Origin: Actinomycetota bacterium
Lineage (GTDB): Bacteria > Actinomycetota > Geothermincolia > Fen-727 > JAQURN01
Length of the DNA: 5,297 bases
Assembly (NCBI GenBank): GCA_028715585.1
Contig: JAQURN010000098.1
Location: 1 to 5,297, forward strand
Reading direction: 5' to 3'
The notes under the pieces are model-generated. The model was not told the DNA's origin. It saw nothing but the letters and a program-made list of their open reading frames with translations, and did no database searches. Both the position numbers and the translations under genes were made by a program. Positions 1-5,297 of the stretch are shown piece after piece. Each line of letters begins with the position of its first letter. Positions within the stretch are counted from its first letter, which is position 1.

Positions 1-327
1 ACCGTTGGAAGCGGAAGCAAGGTGCCGCATCTCAGCTATATTGGAGACACGGAAATCGGCGAGGGAACGAACGTAGGGGCGGGAACAATAACCTGTAACT
101 ACGACGGTGAAAAGAAACACAAAACTAAAATAGGGGACAGGGTTTTCATCGGGAGCGACACGATGCTTGTAGCTCCAGTAGAGATAGGAAACGACGCGGT
201 GACCGGCGCCGGTTCCGCAATAACAGAAGATGTCCCCAATGGAGCACTTGGGATTGGAAGAGCAAAGCAAAGCAACATTCCAGACTGGAAGACAAGAAAA
301 GACAAAAAAACCAAAAAGAGCGGCTGA
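1..327 (+). CDS. glmU: GlmU, C-terminal acetyltransferase domain (5' end outside window)
   Basis: This is the 3' end of the bifunctional GlmU enzyme. GlmU acetylates glucosamine-1-phosphate with acetyl-CoA and then uridylylates it to UDP-GlcNAc, the cytoplasmic precursor of peptidoglycan. Only the last 108 residues are present, and the frame is open through base 1. They form part of the left-handed beta-helix, with hexapeptide repeats. Clear family signatures are LSYIGDTEIGEGTNVGAGTI, then TCNYDG (the Asn-Tyr pair lines the acetyl-CoA/sugar site), FIGSDTMLVAPVEIG, and the closing GAGSAITEDVP and ALGIGRAKQ. A short basic tail (KTRKDKKTKKSG) ends at TGA 325-327. The catalytic histidine of the HIGNF-type motif and the whole uridyltransferase domain lie upstream of the window. 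GlmU directly before prs is the usual Gram-positive-lineage order. The GTG at 22 is an internal codon, not a start. Confidence 0.96.
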   Translation, partial: TVGSGSKVPHLSYIGDTEIGEGTNVGAGTITCNYDGEKKHKTKIGDRVFIGSDTMLVAPVEIGNDAVTGAGSAITEDVPNGALGIGRAKQSNIPDWKTRKDKKTKKSG

Positions 328-358
328 GCCATCTCTTAGTCTAGGGGGTTGAGGTCAG

Positions 359-1327
359 ATGTTGTTGGAAGTAACACGCAAGAGGTTGATGCTCTGTGCC
401 GGAAATTCTTATCCCGAACTCGCCAACGAGCTGGCGACCGGCATTGGCATCGAGCTTACCAAGCTCGAGATATCTCGCTTTGCCAACGGAGAAATTTACG
501 TGCGCTTTCTGGAAAGCGTAAGAGGGGTGGACGCTTTCGTCCTCCAGACGTGTGCCGAACCCGTCAACGACAACCTCATGGAGCTTCTCATCATCATCGA
601 CGCCCTGAAGAGAGCGTCAGCAAAGCGAATAACCGCGGTGATGCCCTTCTACGGCTACTCCCGCCAAGACAAGAAAACACTTGCCAGGGAGCCCATTAGC
701 GCGAGGCTGGTCGCTGATCTGCTCAGCGCGGCGGGCGCGGACAGGGTTCTTTCAGTGGACCTCCACGCCGGACAGATACAGGGTTTTTTCGACTTCCCCT
801 TTGACCATGTGACAGCCCTGCCTGTCCTTGCGAGCGACATAATACGCCAGAATCTACGCGATCCTGTGGTGGTATCTCCGGATGCCGGTCGGGTGAAGGT
901 GGCAAAGAAACTCGCCGACAAGCTCGACTGCCCCATGGCTATACTCCACAAGAGGAGACCAGAGAAAAACGTGGCATCGATGAGCCATATCATCGGCGAG
1001 GTGAAAGGAAAATCCGCCATTTTGATTGACGACATGGTGGATACTGCCGGGACTCTTTGTGAAGCCGCGAAAGCTCTGAAGAAAAGCGGCGCCAGGGAAA
1101 TTCGCGCCTACGCTACACACCCCATCCTTTCGCCCCCAGCGGTAGAGCGAATCACTAAATCGTCGATAAAAGAACTCGTAGTTGCCAACACCCTCCCTGT
1201 TCCCTCCGAAAAGATGACTGATAAAATAAGAGTGCTTTCTATTGTTCCCCTCCTTGCGAGCACCATAACGGCGGTTTTCAAGGAGGAGTCCGTAAGTGAA
1301 ATTGTCGGCGGCGACAATCAAATTTAA
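359..1327 (+). CDS. prs: Ribose-phosphate pyrophosphokinase (PRPP synthetase)
   Basis: Prs transfers the pyrophosphate of ATP to ribose-5-phosphate. The product, PRPP, feeds purine, pyrimidine, His, Trp and NAD synthesis in the cytoplasm. At 322 residues the gene is full length for the class I family. Visible motifs are RFANGEIYVR (40-49), the ATP-site loop GYSRQDKK (99-106), the catalytic-region DLHAGQIQGFF (134-144), SPDAGRV (173-179), the flexible-loop KRRP (198-201) and the PRPP loop DDMVDTAGT (224-232). The end ELVVANTLPVP to LLASTI is also typical. In Bacillus-type enzymes SPDAGRV reads SPDHGGV; the GRV form and REPISARLVADL are more Actinomycetota-like, which is an inference from memory. 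The ATG at 359 is preceded by GAGGT (351-355), rather close, and by a G-rich run at 343-348. The gene lies 31 bases after glmU and 17 before rplY, probably in one operon. Confidence 0.97.
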   Translation: MLLEVTRKRLMLCAGNSYPELANELATGIGIELTKLEISRFANGEIYVRFLESVRGVDAFVLQTCAEPVNDNLMELLIIIDALKRASAKRITAVMPFYGYSRQDKKTLAREPISARLVADLLSAAGADRVLSVDLHAGQIQGFFDFPFDHVTALPVLASDIIRQNLRDPVVVSPDAGRVKVAKKLADKLDCPMAILHKRRPEKNVASMSHIIGEVKGKSAILIDDMVDTAGTLCEAAKALKKSGAREIRAYATHPILSPPAVERITKSSIKELVVANTLPVPSEKMTDKIRVLSIVPLLASTITAVFKEESVSEIVGGDNQI

Positions 1328-1330
1328 CCT

Positions 1331-1339
1331 GGATGTGAT
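1331..1339 (+). promoter_or_regulatory. Ribosome-binding site of rplY
   Basis: GGATGTGAT matches the extended Shine-Dalgarno sequence GGAGGTGAT at 8 of 9 positions. The GG-A-x-G core ends 9 bases before the ATG at 1345. It supports that start for rplY and lies wholly in the short gap after the prs stop codon. Confidence 0.6.
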
Positions 1340-1344
1340 GCAAA

Positions 1345-1995
1345 ATGGAAGAAATCAAACTGAAGGCTGCTGTTAGAAAAGAAACTGGAAAGGGCCCTGC
1401 GCGCAGAGCCCGCCTGGCTGGGGAAATCCCAGGCGTCCTCTACGGTCCAGGCACCGAACCGGTCCCCCTTCTTGTCAAAAGTAAGGATCTCATGGAGGTC
1501 CTGTATCACGAGGGAGGATTAAGCGCACTCATCAATCTCGAGATAAAAGCTGGCAGAGAAAAGAAAAACCAGCTTGTGATGATAAAGGAAGTGCAGAAGC
1601 ACCTTCTCAAAGACATGGTTCTCCACGTTGACTTCCTGGGAGTTGCCAGGGAAAGAAAAATCACCATCAGAGTGCCCGTAGTCGTTACAGGAGAGGAAAA
1701 ATCCGAGGGAATCAAGGAGGGGGGCATTGTTCAGCACAACCTCTGGGAGGTGGAGGTGGAATGCCTCCCCACCGACATACCCGAAAGCCTCCCCGTAGAT
1801 ATCTCCCAGCTCAACATAGGGCAGCACCTGTTGGTCTCTGACCTCCAGCCGCCTGCCGGGGTGACGGTTCTCAACCCGCCAGATGAGATTGTTACCGCCA
1901 TCCTGGCACCGCGCATCGTCACCGCGGAAGAGGAAGCGGAAGAGGAAGAGGTAGCCGCTGCTCCTGAGGCAGAAGAAACGGAAGAGCAGCCGTGA
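1345..1995 (+). CDS. rplY: 50S ribosomal protein L25, CTC/TL5 type
   Basis: This is the large-subunit protein that binds 5S rRNA, in the long two-domain form known as CTC or TL5 (called ctc in Bacillus). At 216 residues it is normal for that form and about twice the size of E. coli L25. Residues 1 to about 95 are the L25 RNA-binding domain, with the basic family segment GKGPARRARLAGEIPGVLYG (15-34) and, further on, KEVQKHLLKDMVLHVDFL. Residues from about 100 to 190 form the TL5 beta domain: VPVVVTGEEKSEGIKEGG, then LPTDIPESLPVDIS and LNIGQHLLVSDL. The last 23 residues are a low-complexity acidic tail of Glu and Ala, partly encoded by a 12-base tandem repeat. Such tails are frequent in Actinomycetota homologues. 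The start is fixed by the strong ribosome-binding match at 1331-1339. It sits between prs and pth, as ctc does in Bacillus. Confidence 0.95.
   Translation: MEEIKLKAAVRKETGKGPARRARLAGEIPGVLYGPGTEPVPLLVKSKDLMEVLYHEGGLSALINLEIKAGREKKNQLVMIKEVQKHLLKDMVLHVDFLGVARERKITIRVPVVVTGEEKSEGIKEGGIVQHNLWEVEVECLPTDIPESLPVDISQLNIGQHLLVSDLQPPAGVTVLNPPDEIVTAILAPRIVTAEEEAEEEEVAAAPEAEETEEQP
1924..1947 (+). repeat. 12-base perfect tandem repeat in the rplY acidic tail
   Basis: GCGGAAGAGGAA occurs twice back to back (1924-1935 and 1936-1947), followed by a partial GAG. It encodes Ala-Glu-Glu-Glu twice in the acidic tail of L25. The purine-only strand and perfect copy suggest replication slippage as the way the tail grew or varies in length. 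Confidence 0.85.
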
Positions 1996-2001
1996 GGCAG
2001 G

Positions 2002-2062
2002 CGGGGTGTCGAGTTTGAAAAGGAAACTCGGGTACATTCCGAACATCGCAGACGACACCCCG
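2002..2062 (+). promoter_or_regulatory. Inverted repeats enclosing the likely pth start codon
   Basis: CGGGGTGTCG (2002-2011) and CGACACCCCG (2053-2062) are perfect 10-base reverse complements. The GTG proposed as the pth start (2006-2008) lies inside the left arm. A second hairpin starts at the inner edge: CGAGTTT (2010-2016), loop of 7, AAACTCG (2024-2030), a perfect 7-base stem. The two share bases 2010-2011, but 5 pairs of the inner stem can form together with the full outer stem. In RNA this could hide the start codon and lower pth translation unless a ribosome finishing rplY opens it. No T-run follows either stem, so it is not an intrinsic terminator. The repeats are seen directly; the regulatory role is inferred. 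Confidence 0.4.
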
Positions 2063-2611
2063 ATATCGAGCGGGATTAGCCTTGTAGCGGGTTTGGGAAA
2101 TCCTGGTAGGAAATACCGCCGCACCAGGCACAACGCGGGAATTATAGCCCTTGGACACCTCGTCTCACAGTGCACGCAATTGAGAAAAGCAAGGTGGAGA
2201 GGGGGAAACATCGCTCTCCTCAAATTTGACTCCCACTGCTTCCTTGCTCTTGAGCCGCGCGAGTACATGAACAGGAGCGGACTAGTAGTTGCTCCTGTTT
2301 CGCAGGCTTATGGCATCCCCCCCGAGAGGCTGCTTCTCCTTCACGACGATATTGACATCCCCTTAGGAGAGATAAAGGTCAAACGGGGCGGAGGAAGCGC
2401 GGGTCACAAGGGCGTGGAATCGGTGGCAGAGGCTCTCGGCAGTTCTTCCTTCGTGCGAGTTCGCATAGGGGTCGGTAGGCCGCCGGAGAATCTCGACCCG
2501 GTTGACTATGTGCTTGGCGAGCTTGCAGCCGAAGAGCTTGAAGCCCTCGGCCCCGCGATAGAGAAAGCCTGCGCGGTAACACTGGAAATGGTTGGAAAGG
2601 AAGACCTTTGA
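2006..2611 (+). CDS. pth: Peptidyl-tRNA hydrolase
   Basis: Pth cleaves the ester bond of peptidyl-tRNAs released early from ribosomes, freeing tRNA for reuse. The family core starts at residue 26 with LVAGLGNPG. It holds the catalytic His42 in RRTRHNAG, Asn32 in GLGNPG, Asn89 in EYMNRSG, the acidic cluster HDDIDIPLG (113-121), the glycine-rich KRGGGSAGHKG (126-136), then RVRIGVGRP and DYVLGEL. In many homologues the GHKG segment is GHNG, so Lys135 replaces an Asn that contacts substrate in E. coli Pth. The GTG at 2006 has GAGG (1994-1997) 8 bases upstream, and an in-frame TTG at 2015 is an alternative. Either start leaves an unusual leader of about 20 residues, but no ATG, GTG or TTG in frame lies closer to the core. 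The C-terminus stops at EMVGKEDL, about 10 residues before the usual AMNxFN-like end. The stop overlaps the next start by 4 bases. Confidence 0.93.
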   Translation: MSSLKRKLGYIPNIADDTPISSGISLVAGLGNPGRKYRRTRHNAGIIALGHLVSQCTQLRKARWRGGNIALLKFDSHCFLALEPREYMNRSGLVVAPVSQAYGIPPERLLLLHDDIDIPLGEIKVKRGGGSAGHKGVESVAEALGSSSFVRVRIGVGRPPENLDPVDYVLGELAAEELEALGPAIEKACAVTLEMVGKEDL

Positions 2612-3219
2612 GAAAGCACCCACAAGCCTTTCCGTTCCTCGTCGTGGTTTTTGTGATTCTTAGCTTTTCCTTTGCGGCGTTCTGCAGCGGGTGTGGGGAT
2701 GAAGAAAGGCAAAAGGCAGAAAAAAAACTCAGCCAGGCAAACGAGCACCTCCGCAGCGCGGGTGAGGAGGCAGAAAAATCGCAGAACATATTAAAGGGTA
2801 TGGAAGCACTTTACAGCCAGCCTGCGTCCCCCCAGCTTTTCGCCGAGTTGAAATCCCTTCTACTCAGCGCCAAGAAGGGAATGCAAAAAGCCTACAAGGA
2901 GCTTCGGCTCGCGGAGGATGTCCTTCTCGATGTTGGAAAGATGAAAACAAGCCCCGAGATGAAGAAATACGTGGGGATGAAACTCGACGCCATAGCCGAG
3001 CAGAGGCAAATGGCAAATTGCTTGATAGACTCATTTTCCCTGAGGATTGAATTAGCTGAAAAAGGGGCGTCCGGCATAAATTTAGGGGCAGAAGAGATGA
3101 CTCGCTACCAAAAGGAAATCGGGGAAAAAGAAAAGGAAGCAGTGGAACATGCTGAGAAAGCGAAGTCTCTTCACAAAGAGGCGAACGCCTACTATGAGAA
3201 AAAGAATCCTGAAAAATAA
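2608..3219 (+). CDS. Putative lipoprotein, helical/coiled-coil, first of a tandem pair
   Basis: No known family is recognised. The 203-residue product begins with a short basic region (MRKH) and a hydrophobic segment (about 8-25). A Cys-Ser-Gly-Cys at 26-29 follows, read as a lipobox with Cys29 as the lipidated residue; Cys at position -3 is less usual than Leu. The 175-residue mature part is rich in Lys, Glu, Ala and Leu, with long predicted helices and likely coiled coil, and has no catalytic motif. It is expected to be anchored on the outer face of the membrane. Its mature part lines up almost without gaps with the next gene, so the two are paralogues. The TTG start overlaps the pth stop (TTGA) and has AAGGA at 2597-2601, spaced 6 bases, which supports coupled translation with pth. 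It could be a cell-envelope or surface-associated protein; nothing more specific can be supported. Confidence 0.8.
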   Translation: MRKHPQAFPFLVVVFVILSFSFAAFCSGCGDEERQKAEKKLSQANEHLRSAGEEAEKSQNILKGMEALYSQPASPQLFAELKSLLLSAKKGMQKAYKELRLAEDVLLDVGKMKTSPEMKKYVGMKLDAIAEQRQMANCLIDSFSLRIELAEKGASGINLGAEEMTRYQKEIGEKEKEAVEHAEKAKSLHKEANAYYEKKNPEK

Positions 3220-3841
3220 CCGCGCATTATCGAGATGCCTTGGAGTCGCGCTCACGGTTCTCCTTTTTACCTCCGCTATCGCCTTGTGCTCCTGTGAAAG
3301 CGACCTGGGCGAAGCAAACGCTGCCCTCGCAGAAGCGAACGAATATCAAAAGGAAGCCGAGGCAATCCTCCTGCGCTTCAAGTCCTTTTCCTCGGATTGG
3401 GAATCCATATTTGAGAGTGGCCGCATCGGTCCCGAGCAGTTGAGCGCCGCAAACCAGTTAATTGAACAGCGGGAAGCGGATTTCGAAGCCTTACAGGAGA
3501 CTCTGAAAAAGTGGGAAGACAAATGGAAGTATATCCAGGGACTCAACCTCCGAGCCGAGCTCCAGGAGTACACGAAACTGAAGCTCGATTCGGTGAAGTG
3601 CTGGCGAGATTATTGCGACGGCTGCCTCCTGCCACTCATCAAGTCTTACAAGGGATTGGTGAAACTCATGTCTTCCGGAAAGTCAGGCGCTGAACTGAGC
3701 GCAAAGGCGGCGGAGATAGCAAGCTACATGGAAGCCTCAAAAGCCAAGCTGGATGAATGCAGAGCAGCAGAAAAGCAGGCAGATGATTTCTTCATCGAAA
3801 AGAAGCTTGGCAAGATAGGGGGCAGCGAGAAAGAAAAGTGA
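3194..3841 (+). CDS. Putative lipoprotein, helical/coiled-coil, second of a tandem pair
   Basis: No known family is recognised. From the ATG at 3194 the product has 215 residues: a basic leader (MRKRILKNNR), a hydrophobic stretch (about 15-31) and a lipobox Leu-Cys-Ser-Cys (31-34), with Cys34 as the likely lipid site. An in-frame ATG at 3149 would add 15 residues and make the basic region oddly long, so the later start is preferred. GAGG at 3178-3181 lies 12 bases upstream, a long spacing. The gene overlaps the preceding one by 26 bases, so translational coupling is likely. The mature part (182 residues) is helical and charged. With mature numbering from the lipid Cys, both proteins share E89, Y93, K97-L98-D99, R105 and G132-A133-E134. 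Both also have an aromatic pair followed by Glu-Lys-Lys or a close variant near 166-172. This one has five extra mature Cys residues (103, 108, 111, 156 plus the lipid Cys), unlike its partner. Confidence 0.8.
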   Translation: MRKRILKNNRALSRCLGVALTVLLFTSAIALCSCESDLGEANAALAEANEYQKEAEAILLRFKSFSSDWESIFESGRIGPEQLSAANQLIEQREADFEALQETLKKWEDKWKYIQGLNLRAELQEYTKLKLDSVKCWRDYCDGCLLPLIKSYKGLVKLMSSGKSGAELSAKAAEIASYMEASKAKLDECRAAEKQADDFFIEKKLGKIGGSEKEK

Positions 3842-3879
3842 ATACGCTGCTTCCCTCTCAGCTCTAACTTTGGCTCAGC

Positions 3880-3897
3880 GCCTATTCCGCTTTAGGC
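3880..3897. repeat. Small inverted repeat between convergent genes
   Basis: GCCTA (3880-3884) and TAGGC (3893-3897) are reverse complements with an 8-base spacer. They sit in the 59-base gap between the second lipoprotein gene and the convergent enolase-family gene. The stem has only 5 pairs and no T-run follows on either strand, so a terminator role is doubtful. Nothing else is seen in this gap. Confidence 0.2.
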
Positions 3898-3900
3898 TCC

Positions 3901-5297
3901 TTATCGATTGAAGGCGCCTTCTCCCACCTTGCCGGTGAAGATTGGCTCATAAAACAGCCTTCGCGCCTCTGGATAGTTATCGAAACTCAAGCCGATTTCC
4001 TTATTTAAGGCAAGCCCATGGTTCCGATAGATAAGCCACGGTGGCAAGCCGTCCCTTACTGCCACGGCTTTGAAAAGGAGTTGCCCGAGGGTGAGCGTAA
4101 CGTCCCCGCCAACCATCCTCTTAAAGTTCGCTTCCTCCTCGTAGGCATCCCACTCCGATTCCGAATAGTCGCCAAGGATTCCTTTCCTCCTTGCCTCTTC
4201 GATATCGGTGGCGAGAATCATCCTCTCTATCTCGAACAGATTTCCAATAGCTCCTAGTGGCATGCCGACGAGCCCAAGCTTCTCGACGAGCTCGTTCACG
4301 ATTCCTATCCCCTCTTCAGGACCCACGAGCCTGGTCTCATTCTCGCCCCGCGACAGCCCTCCAGGTATCGGAGAGAGTATCTCCATTCCATTGCTCAAGC
4401 GCATGGAGGTCATGAGCCCATACCTTCCAGCCCCAAGGGTGGAAGGATAAGCTGATATCGAGTTAATCGTGACCTCCGGACCAACCCCCTCGGTTATGGA
4501 AGCTCCACTCCTCCAATCCTCGGCTGCCTTCTGCATGTGATAGTAGAGCCCCGCCCGGTTGGAGAGAAACACCCCGCCGAGCTTCGCGAGCACCACCCTT
4601 CCCTTCGGGCGGTAAGACGCGGCTAGGCAAGCCGTGACTTCCAGCGGATCGGGAAGGGTGTCTGGCTGAGTCGAGCGATGCGAAATCACGGTGTTCTTGC
4701 CTGCGGTGTGAAAGACCTCCATGTACATCCAAGCCTGAGAGAAGGTCCCCACCTGGTTCAGTTTCACCAGGCCGGCGTTGCATATGCCCTCCCGAAGAGC
4801 CTCATGAGCAATAGTGGGGTTAGTCACCAGGCTATCATCGCCAATGATAAGCAGCTTATCGCCAAGCCTCTCGTGCAAGACGCGCCAGAACTTCCATTCA
4901 CTCACCCCTGCAGCAAATGGGTCTTCGAAGGCAAGCAGGTGTTCCCACTCGTAGAAGAGCTCCTCATACCTGTCCGCGAGATCGTCCCCGCTCATTTTTC
5001 TTCCCTGCCAGGTGTAGAGATGGGTTTCGGGGTCGAACATGGTATCGGCATCGGCGGCATTGTCGATACCAAGAAAGAGGTTCTCCCCATACCTGTATCC
5101 GTGCTCCACCGCCGCCGTGCTAACCGCCTCCATCAAGAGCTTTATCGCGGCTTCGTCTCCACCGCCATAACCATTGAAGGAGCACCCACCCTCATTCTCT
5201 CGACCTCCACCGGATACCCCCTCTCGGGAAAGTATCTCGGCAACTATCTGATTCTGCAGGTGCGGTAGAACCTGGAGGGTCCCAAAGAACCCTCTGC
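3901..5297 (-). CDS. Enolase-family protein with a capping-like domain after the barrel (5' end outside window)
   Basis: Enolase interconverts 2-phosphoglycerate and phosphoenolpyruvate. The frame runs open from 5297 down to TAA at 3903-3901, so the TTG at 5136 is internal. The barrel half covers about 5297-4525. It keeps NEGG (general-base Glu, 5191-5193), the metal-site Asp in LGIDNAAD (5062-5064), Glu in FEDPF (4924-4926) and Asp in GDDSLVTN (about 4837-4839). It also keeps catalytic Lys in VKLNQVGT (4762-4764), SHRS (4672-4683) and Lys in AKLGG (4582-4584). True enolases end about 25 residues after that last Lys; this one continues for some 200. That extension (4018-4473) resembles the enolase N-terminal capping domain. 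It has PGGLSRGENE like PSGASTGxxE (Ser at 4351-4353) and GGDVTLTLGQLLFKAVAV followed by RDGLP, like the GANAILAVSLA...KGLPLY helix. The protein may be circularly permuted or carry two caps. Activity is plausible but unproven, so no symbol is given. Confidence 0.88.
   Translation of the reverse strand, partial: RGFFGTLQVLPHLQNQIVAEILSREGVSGGGRENEGGCSFNGYGGGDEAAIKLLMEAVSTAAVEHGYRYGENLFLGIDNAADADTMFDPETHLYTWQGRKMSGDDLADRYEELFYEWEHLLAFEDPFAAGVSEWKFWRVLHERLGDKLLIIGDDSLVTNPTIAHEALREGICNAGLVKLNQVGTFSQAWMYMEVFHTAGKNTVISHRSTQPDTLPDPLEVTACLAASYRPKGRVVLAKLGGVFLSNRAGLYYHMQKAAEDWRSGASITEGVGPEVTINSISAYPSTLGAGRYGLMTSMRLSNGMEILSPIPGGLSRGENETRLVGPEEGIGIVNELVEKLGLVGMPLGAIGNLFEIERMILATDIEEARRKGILGDYSESEWDAYEEEANFKRMVGGDVTLTLGQLLFKAVAVRDGLPPWLIYRNHGLALNKEIGLSFDNYPEARRLFYEPIFTGKVGEGAFNR
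4018..4473 (-). other. Enolase N-terminal-like capping domain located C-terminal to the barrel
   Basis: This domain lies within the enolase-family gene. Read on the minus strand it starts with a strand region (VTINSISAYPSTLGAGRYGL) that parallels the IxxREIxDSRGNPTVE opening of enolases. Next come TSMRLSNG, then the PGGLSRG loop, matching the mobile loop whose Ser binds the second metal ion in enolase. A helical stretch follows (GIGIVNELVEKLG...IGNLFEIERMILATD), parallel to KAVxxVN...GIDxxMIxLDG. It closes with GGDVTLTLGQLLFKAV and GLPPWLIY, like GANAILAVSLAxAKAAA and GLPLYxYL. An insert of about 20 residues (EEARRKGILGDYSESEWDAY) replaces the short KSKF segment. About 38 residues without a recognised match follow to the stop. 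The assignment rests on motif order by eye. Confidence 0.65.

Noticed and set aside
328..358. Separate promoter for prs
   Set aside because: The 31-base gap shows no convincing -35/-10 pair, only G-rich and GAGGT ribosome-binding sequence.
2010..2030. Intrinsic terminator after rplY
   Set aside because: The 7-base hairpin has no following T-run and lies inside the pth reading frame, so it fits a translation-level element better if it is functional at all.
1519..2268. Minus-strand open frame of 249 codons across rplY and pth
   Set aside because: It lies opposite two well-supported genes and its translation is a low-complexity mix with no domain, so it is an antisense shadow.
3149..3193. Upstream ATG for the second lipoprotein at 3149
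   Set aside because: It would lengthen the basic region before the signal hydrophobic stretch to about 30 residues. The ATG at 3194 gives a normal lipoprotein signal peptide.
3842..3900. Bidirectional terminator between the convergent genes
   Set aside because: Only a 5-base inverted repeat is present, with no T-run on either strand. It is recorded as a weak repeat rather than a terminator.
5131..5136. TTG/ATG at 5136/5133 as the true start of the enolase-family gene
   Set aside because: The frame is open to the window end, and the upstream codons encode the NEGG active-site motif and preceding barrel residues, so the start lies beyond the window.
4678..5268. Plus-strand open frame of 196 codons opposite the enolase-family gene
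   Set aside because: It is antisense to a frame with clear enolase motifs, has no recognisable family motif or good ribosome-binding site, and looks like a shadow of the real codon pattern.

Overview
The window reads as part of a bacterial chromosome of about 53% GC (estimated by eye). A run of plus-strand genes starts with the 3' end of glmU (1-327). It continues with prs (359-1327), the 5S-rRNA-binding ribosomal protein L25/CTC gene rplY (1345-1995), pth (2006-2611) and two overlapping lipoprotein genes (2608-3219 and 3194-3841). Facing them on the minus strand is an enolase-family gene, 3901 to beyond 5297, whose 5' end lies outside the window.

The order glmU-prs-ctc/rplY-pth is the classical one in Gram-positive-lineage bacteria (Bacillus gcaD-prs-ctc-spoVC). 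Several Prs segments look more like Actinomycetota enzymes than Bacillota ones: REPISARLVADL, the GAGADR-type AAGADRVLSVDLH, and SPDAGRV in place of SPDHGGV. L25 also has a long acidic tail of a kind common in that phylum. I infer an Actinomycetota-like or related deep-branching Gram-positive-lineage organism, with modest confidence. No RNA genes, insertion sequences, CRISPR arrays or phage genes are visible.

The plus-strand genes are packed with gaps of 31, 17 and 10 bases, then overlaps of 4 and 26 bases, so they probably form one operon. The first four supply UDP-GlcNAc for the cell wall, PRPP for nucleotides, a 5S rRNA-binding protein and peptidyl-tRNA recycling. The two lipoproteins that follow are diverged tandem paralogues of unknown function.

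The most unusual item is the enolase-family gene. Its barrel keeps every active-site residue that falls inside the window. The barrel is followed by about 200 extra residues that resemble the enolase N-terminal capping domain, including its P-G-G-L-S-R-G mobile-loop motif and its closing helix motif. The protein is therefore either a circularly permuted enolase or an enolase with a second capping domain. The sequence just beyond 5297 would decide between these. A second point of interest is a 10-bp perfect inverted repeat, with an overlapping 7-bp hairpin, that covers the likely pth start codon.

No gene-free stretch exceeds 60 bases. The gap at 328-358 holds only the prs ribosome-binding region. 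The convergent gap at 3842-3900 holds one weak inverted repeat and no convincing terminator.
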